A DNA stretch of 64,000 nt from positions 310,001 through 374,000 of the forward strand of contig MCGO01000012.1 of the NCBI GenBank assembly GCA_002104985.1, read 5' to 3'. Origin of the DNA: Rhizoclosmatium globosum. Its lineage: Eukaryota > Chytridiomycota > Chytridiomycetes > Chytridiales > Chytriomycetaceae. Under the pieces are notes generated by a model. It saw nothing but the letters and a program-made list of their open reading frames with translations, ran no database searches and had not been told where the DNA came from. Below, piece after piece: positions 60,213 to 64,000 of the stretch. Position 1 is the first letter of the stretch. Each line of letters begins with the position of its first letter. A program made the translations under genes and the position numbers.

Positions 60213-61342
60213 ATGCCACTTGTCACAACTACCACGAAGACAGTTACTACAACAACACGCGTAGTCTCAAACACAGAGACAAGCTCTACAACACCCACTG
60301 CGCCGGCTCCTGCTCCTGCTGCTGCTCCCCAGGGTTCTGTTCCAATTGACAGGAGGGTTGCAGACCTGCTGCATCCGGGCATCGGCCGCCACGTTACCCT
60401 CATTGGCTTTCCATACGATATTGGATGCACCCGAAATGGAGGACGCCCAGGCTCTGCAGGTGGTCCCGCAGCCTTCCTTCGTTTGTTGCAGGACAGACGC
60501 ACTGGAACGGCAATCAATCCAGAGTTTGGCATTGACTTAGGCAAACTCGATATTGGTTTTTACGGCGTGATTGACGCTTCGCTTACCTTGGAAGATGGGC
60601 ACAAGGCGTTGGAGGCTGCTGTCAAGGAGGTATGCGTAATCACTGTATCATTTTGAAACTCAACAACAAATAGGCTCTCGATGCGGGCTCAATTCCATTC
60701 GTTGTTGGAGGAGGAAACGACCAATCGTATCCTAACGCTTCTGCCCTCTTGTCCCACCTCGAAACAACACCCGAAACTATTGGTGTCATCAACATTGACG
60801 CGCACCTGGACGTTCGTCCACGCACAGCTACCGGTCTTGTTCATTCTGGAACCCCATTCCGCCAGCTTCTTGAAGACCCACGTTTTGTGCATGGAGCTTC
60901 GGTCTCACCACTGGCAAACCCCAACTTTGTCGAATTTGCAGCACAAGGAAACCAATGCGCCCATTCTCATGCAGAGTACGTAAAAGCTTGTGGAGGCGAT
61001 ATTGTCTGGTTGCGTCAAATTCAGGCCACTTCGAGTGCTGCTACACTCTTTTCCGAAACGTTGGATAGAATGGGTGGAGATAAGCTGTTTGTCTCATTTG
61101 ATTTGGACGCTGTTAAATCTGCCGATGCACCGGGAGTGTCTGCTCCATCACCAATGGGTCTATCTGCCCAAGACGCTCTTGAAATCTGCTTCAATGCTGG
61201 AACCAACCCTCGCGTAGCCTTGTTTGACTTGTCCGAAATGAATCCTCTTGTGGAAGATTACAGAACTCCACGGTTGACGGCTTTCATGTTCCATTACTTC
61301 CTGATGGGCGTAGCTACCCGATTTGGTGTCGGTGCGATTTAG
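60213..61342 (+). CDS. hutG: Formimidoylglutamase (ureohydrolase family)
   Basis: Last step: hydrolyses N-formimino-L-glutamate to L-glutamate and formamide. Binuclear-manganese arginase/agmatinase family. A Thr/Val- and Ala/Pro-rich N-terminal tail of about 45 residues (MPLVTTTTKTVTTTTRVV) precedes VTLIGFPYDIGCTRNGGRPGS near 60396. Metal motifs: VVGGGNDQSYP near 60703 (Asn where arginase has His), INIDAHLDVRP near 60790 and SFDLDAVKSADAPG near 61092. The C-terminus has LFDLSEMNPLVED. Arginase and agmatinase are the alternatives; the NDQS variant of the first motif and the neighbours support formimidoylglutamase. One intron (about 60631-60673). Confidence 0.9.
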
Positions 61343-61806
61343 AGCCTGTTCCGGATCCAAATAAAGCTCATCCACTCGCTTCTAAGGCTTGCACGATTAG
61401 TAAATCAGAAATGAAAATGAAAAATACTCGTTCCGTGACCTTCCGATATCGATCTCCCAAATGCCGCCACTCGCTTCTGTGTTTTTTCAGAAAATCGTAG
61501 CCTCCCAAAAAAAGCATCAACGAAAAGGTTTGCATTAGTCCCTCCAACCCTTAATGTGATAGCCAGACAGGTTACTAGAGAGAAAGAGTTAGAAAGGGAT
61601 CGGTCAAGGAAGGAGAGGATGTCACTAACCAAAGCGCTCAAATCAGAGTGATGGTCTTGTTCCGAGAAATGAGGCGCCTCCTCATCCAACACTCTCCCTC
61701 CTTAATAGAGCTCAAACCTCACTATTCTGGATTATAACCTTCTATCGCCTCTCTGACTCACGGCCATGCATCTCTCAGCCAATCACTAACACTCCTATCA
61801 CACAGT
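61343..61806. promoter_or_regulatory. Urocanase upstream region
   Basis: A 464-bp gap between formimidoylglutamase and urocanase. It contains the second copy of the 17-bp motif (61462-61478), preceded by TTCCGATATCGATCTCCC (61441-61458). AAATAAAG near 61360 is a likely polyadenylation signal for the upstream gene. The only long open frame (minus strand) has no coding character. Confidence 0.5.
61462..61478. repeat. 17-bp motif upstream of urocanase (copy 2)
   Basis: TGCCGCCACTCGCTTCT, identical to 58595-58611, about 330 bp before the urocanase ATG. The flanks are not identical, so this is not simply a larger duplicated block. Confidence 0.6.
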
Positions 61807-63939
61807 ATGTCCCCAATCGCTGAACTTGCATACGGTATCACCGATGCCTACTACAACCTCACAGCTGAGGAAATCTTCACATCGACCCTTCCGTTCCACA
61901 TGCCCAAAGAGAACTCCAGCCTTGACAGAAGCTGAGAAGAAACTCGCCATCAAGAATGCTCTCCGATACTTCCCGCCGAGCGCCACGCTCTGCTGGCGAA
62001 GGAGTTTGCCCACGAGCTTAAAACCTTTGGTCACATCTACATGTACCGATTCAGACCCAAGAACTACGAAATGAAGGCTTACCCAATCGGAGAGTACCCA
62101 GCCAAGTGCGTCCAAGGTAATCTATCCCAACCCCCCTCTCTTTCTCTGCACTTTTAACAACTCACCATTCCACAGCTGCCGCCATCATGCTCCAAATCCA
62201 AAACAACCTCGACAAACGAGTTGCCCAATTCCCACATGAACTCATCACCTACGGAGGAAACGGATCCGTCTTCAACAACTGGGCCCAATACCACTTGACG
62301 ATGAAGTACCTCTCTGCCATGACCGAGGAACAAACCTTGGTCATGTACTCAGGACACCCACATGGTCTTTTCCCATCTAACAAGGACGCCCCACGCGCGA
62401 TCGTTACCAACGGAATGGTGATTCCAAACTACTCTGGTAGAAAGGATTACGACAAGATGTACGCGCTCGGTGTGTCGCAGTATGGTCAGATGACTGCTGG
62501 AAGTTACTGTTACATTGGTCCTCAAGGAATCGTGCACGGAACTACTATTACTGTGATGAATGCGTGCGCAAGTACTTGGGAACTGATGAAATGGCTGGAA
62601 AGGTGTTTGTCACCTCTGGTTTGGGTGGTATGTCTGGAGCTCAACCAAAGGCTGGAGTTATTGCTGGAGTTATCTGTGTTGTTGCCGAAGTTGATGGTGA
62701 GGTTTGATTTTATTAATGGTCGATTTAAGCTGATTTATTTGTTAGAGAGCGCTCTAACAAGAGACACAGCCAGGGTTGGTTGGTTGAGAAGGAGAGTGAC
62801 TTGGAGAAGGTGATTGCCCGTATCAAGGAAGCCAAGAATAACAAGATCAGCACCAGTATTGGATACCACGGAAACATTGTGGACCTCTGGGAGCGTCTCG
62901 CAAAAGAGCCAGAAAACTTGGTTGATCTTGGATCTGATCAGACCTCCCTCCACAACCCATTCGGTGGAGGTTACTACCCAGCCGGTCTCTCCTTCATGAA
63001 GCCAAGTCTTTGATGGAGCGTGACCCAGAAGCCTTCAAGGTTGAGGTTCAAAAGACTTTGCTCCGTCATATTGCGGCTGTTGATACCTTGACTGCCAAGG
63101 GAATGCGTTTCTGGGATTACGGAAATGCTTTCCTTCTTGAAGCTTCCGTGCCGGTGCTCAAGTTTTCAAGGCTCCGGGAGAATTCAAGTACCCATCCTAC
63201 GTCCAAGAATTATGGGAGACATTTTCTCTCTCGGTTTCGGTCCCTTCCGTTGGATCTGTACCTCTGGAAACCACAACGACTTGCTCAAGACCGATGAAAT
63301 CGCCAAGAAGGTTATTGAAGAGCTTATGGGTGAAAACGCTGCCTCAGTACACACCTCGGACCTCAAGTCCCAGCAACAGTACCAAGACAACCACACCTGG
63401 ATCAGCAAGTGTGACGACCACCAGCTCGTTGTCGGTTCCGAAGCCCGTATTCTCTACTGTAACGCTGAAGGCCGTTCCAGAATCGCTGTCCGCTTGAACG
63501 AGGCTATCGCAAGTGGAGAAGTATCTGCACCATTATGCTTTCCCGCGACCACCACGACGTGTCTGGAACCGATTCTCCATGGCGAGAGACCTCCAACATT
63601 TACGATGGATCAGCCTTCTGTGCTGACATGGCTGTCCACAACGCGATCGGAGACTCATTCCGTGGAGCTACCTCTGTGTCATTGCACAACGGTGGTGGTA
63701 CTGGTTGGGGTGAGGCCATGAACGGAGGATTCTTGCTCTTGTTGGATGGATCTGCGGATGCAACCCGACGGGCCAAGAGTATGCTTCACTGGGACGTCAA
63801 CAACGGAGTTTCCAGACGTGCCTGGAGTGGAAACGAATACGCTCAGCACCAGATTCAACACGCCATGAAGATTGAGCCAAACTTGACTGTTACACTCCCA
63901 CAGGGTGTTAAGGAGGATCTTTTGGATGGCTTGTTCTAA
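61807..63939 (+). CDS. hutU: Urocanate hydratase (urocanase)
   Basis: Second step: hydrates urocanate to imidazolone-5-propionate with tightly bound NAD+. Start MSPIAELAYGITDAYYNLTAEEI. Then AEKKLAIKNALRYFP, EFAHELKTFGHIYMYRFRPK near 62020, and after an intron (about 62116-62175) MLQIQNNLDKRVAQFPHELITYGGNGSVFNNW, the family signature, near 62190. The NAD site region reads LGGMSGAQPKAGVIAGV near 62620. GFGPFRWICTSGNHNDL near 63233 contains the conserved active-site Cys. The end is GATSVSLHNGGGTGWGEAMNGGF and stop TAA at 63937-63939. Full length, about 660-680 residues. Frame breaks near 61913, 61977, 62570, 63000, 63160, 63215 and 63520 are read as consensus errors. Confidence 0.93.
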
Positions 63940-64000
63940 ATTCTTTGATGTGAATAAAAAATGAATTCTTATTATGCAAACCTGATAATACAAGTGTGTC

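Noticed and set aside
61405..61692. Minus-strand open frame between formimidoylglutamase and urocanase
   Set aside because: No family signal, no good start context, and it overlaps the region holding shared motifs.
56620..63939. Histidine cluster as bacterial contamination or very recent transfer
   Set aside because: The genes contain GT-AG introns, share the frame-error pattern and codon use of their neighbours, and continue directly into ordinary nuclear genes. An ancient transfer is still possible.

Overview
The window is nuclear DNA of a compact, intron-bearing eukaryote. It holds about 36 protein genes in 64 kb on both strands, with short GT-AG introns (about 45-100 bp) and intergenic gaps often of 12-100 bp. 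I infer an early-diverging fungus, most likely a zoosporic (chytrid-type) one. The grounds are a class II histone deacetylase with a C-terminal Arb2 domain, a secreted GH15 glucoamylase, and an F-box-like protein with degenerate ankyrin units of the 'LLxDPRVDPS' type that I associate with chytrids. A SHANK-like protein is out of place for a fungus, so an opisthokont outside Fungi is not excluded. No rRNA, tRNA, transposon, CRISPR array or virus was recognised.

Layout. 1-4.1 kb (all minus): C2H2 zinc-finger protein cut by the left edge, RWDD1/Gir2-like protein, SNAPC4-like Myb protein. 4.1-9.5 kb (plus): Golgi-type Ca2+/Mn2+ P-type ATPase and an MFS transporter. 9.5-16.4 kb: tRNA dimethylallyltransferase (minus), divergent from MLH1, followed 12 bp later by the HDA1-type deacetylase. 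16.5-24.8 kb: alpha/beta hydrolase (minus), divergent from an NFX1-type protein with an AN1-like finger; a secreted orphan; the F-box/ankyrin protein. 24.9-25.9 kb: divergent histone H3/H4 pair. 26-36.5 kb: TRAPPC2, proteasome Rpn7, NAR1, M1 aminopeptidase, mitochondrial bL17m, Arc1/AIMP1. 36.7-46.1 kb: glucoamylase, SHANK-like protein, a small unknown, Tda10/glycerate-kinase-like protein, a helical-repeat protein and a coiled-coil protein. 46.2-56.4 kb: membrane-anchored ATPase-fold protein, MATE transporter, a PB1-six ZZ-UBA autophagy-receptor-like protein and an SLC41 transporter.

56.6-63.9 kb: the standout region. Four adjacent genes encode histidine ammonia-lyase, imidazolonepropionase, formimidoylglutamase and urocanase. 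Together they take histidine to glutamate: HAL makes urocanate, urocanase makes imidazolonepropionate, imidazolonepropionase makes formiminoglutamate, and the ureohydrolase releases formamide and glutamate. They sit as two minus-strand genes facing two plus-strand genes. The outer promoters are the longest gene-free stretches near them, and two short exact motifs recur in the cluster's upstream regions.

Many well-conserved proteins break and resume in another frame at single points, usually as if one base, often in a homopolymer, were missing. I read this as uncorrected indels in the consensus and give each such gene as one CDS spanning the breaks. Coordinates run from start codon to stop codon and include introns.
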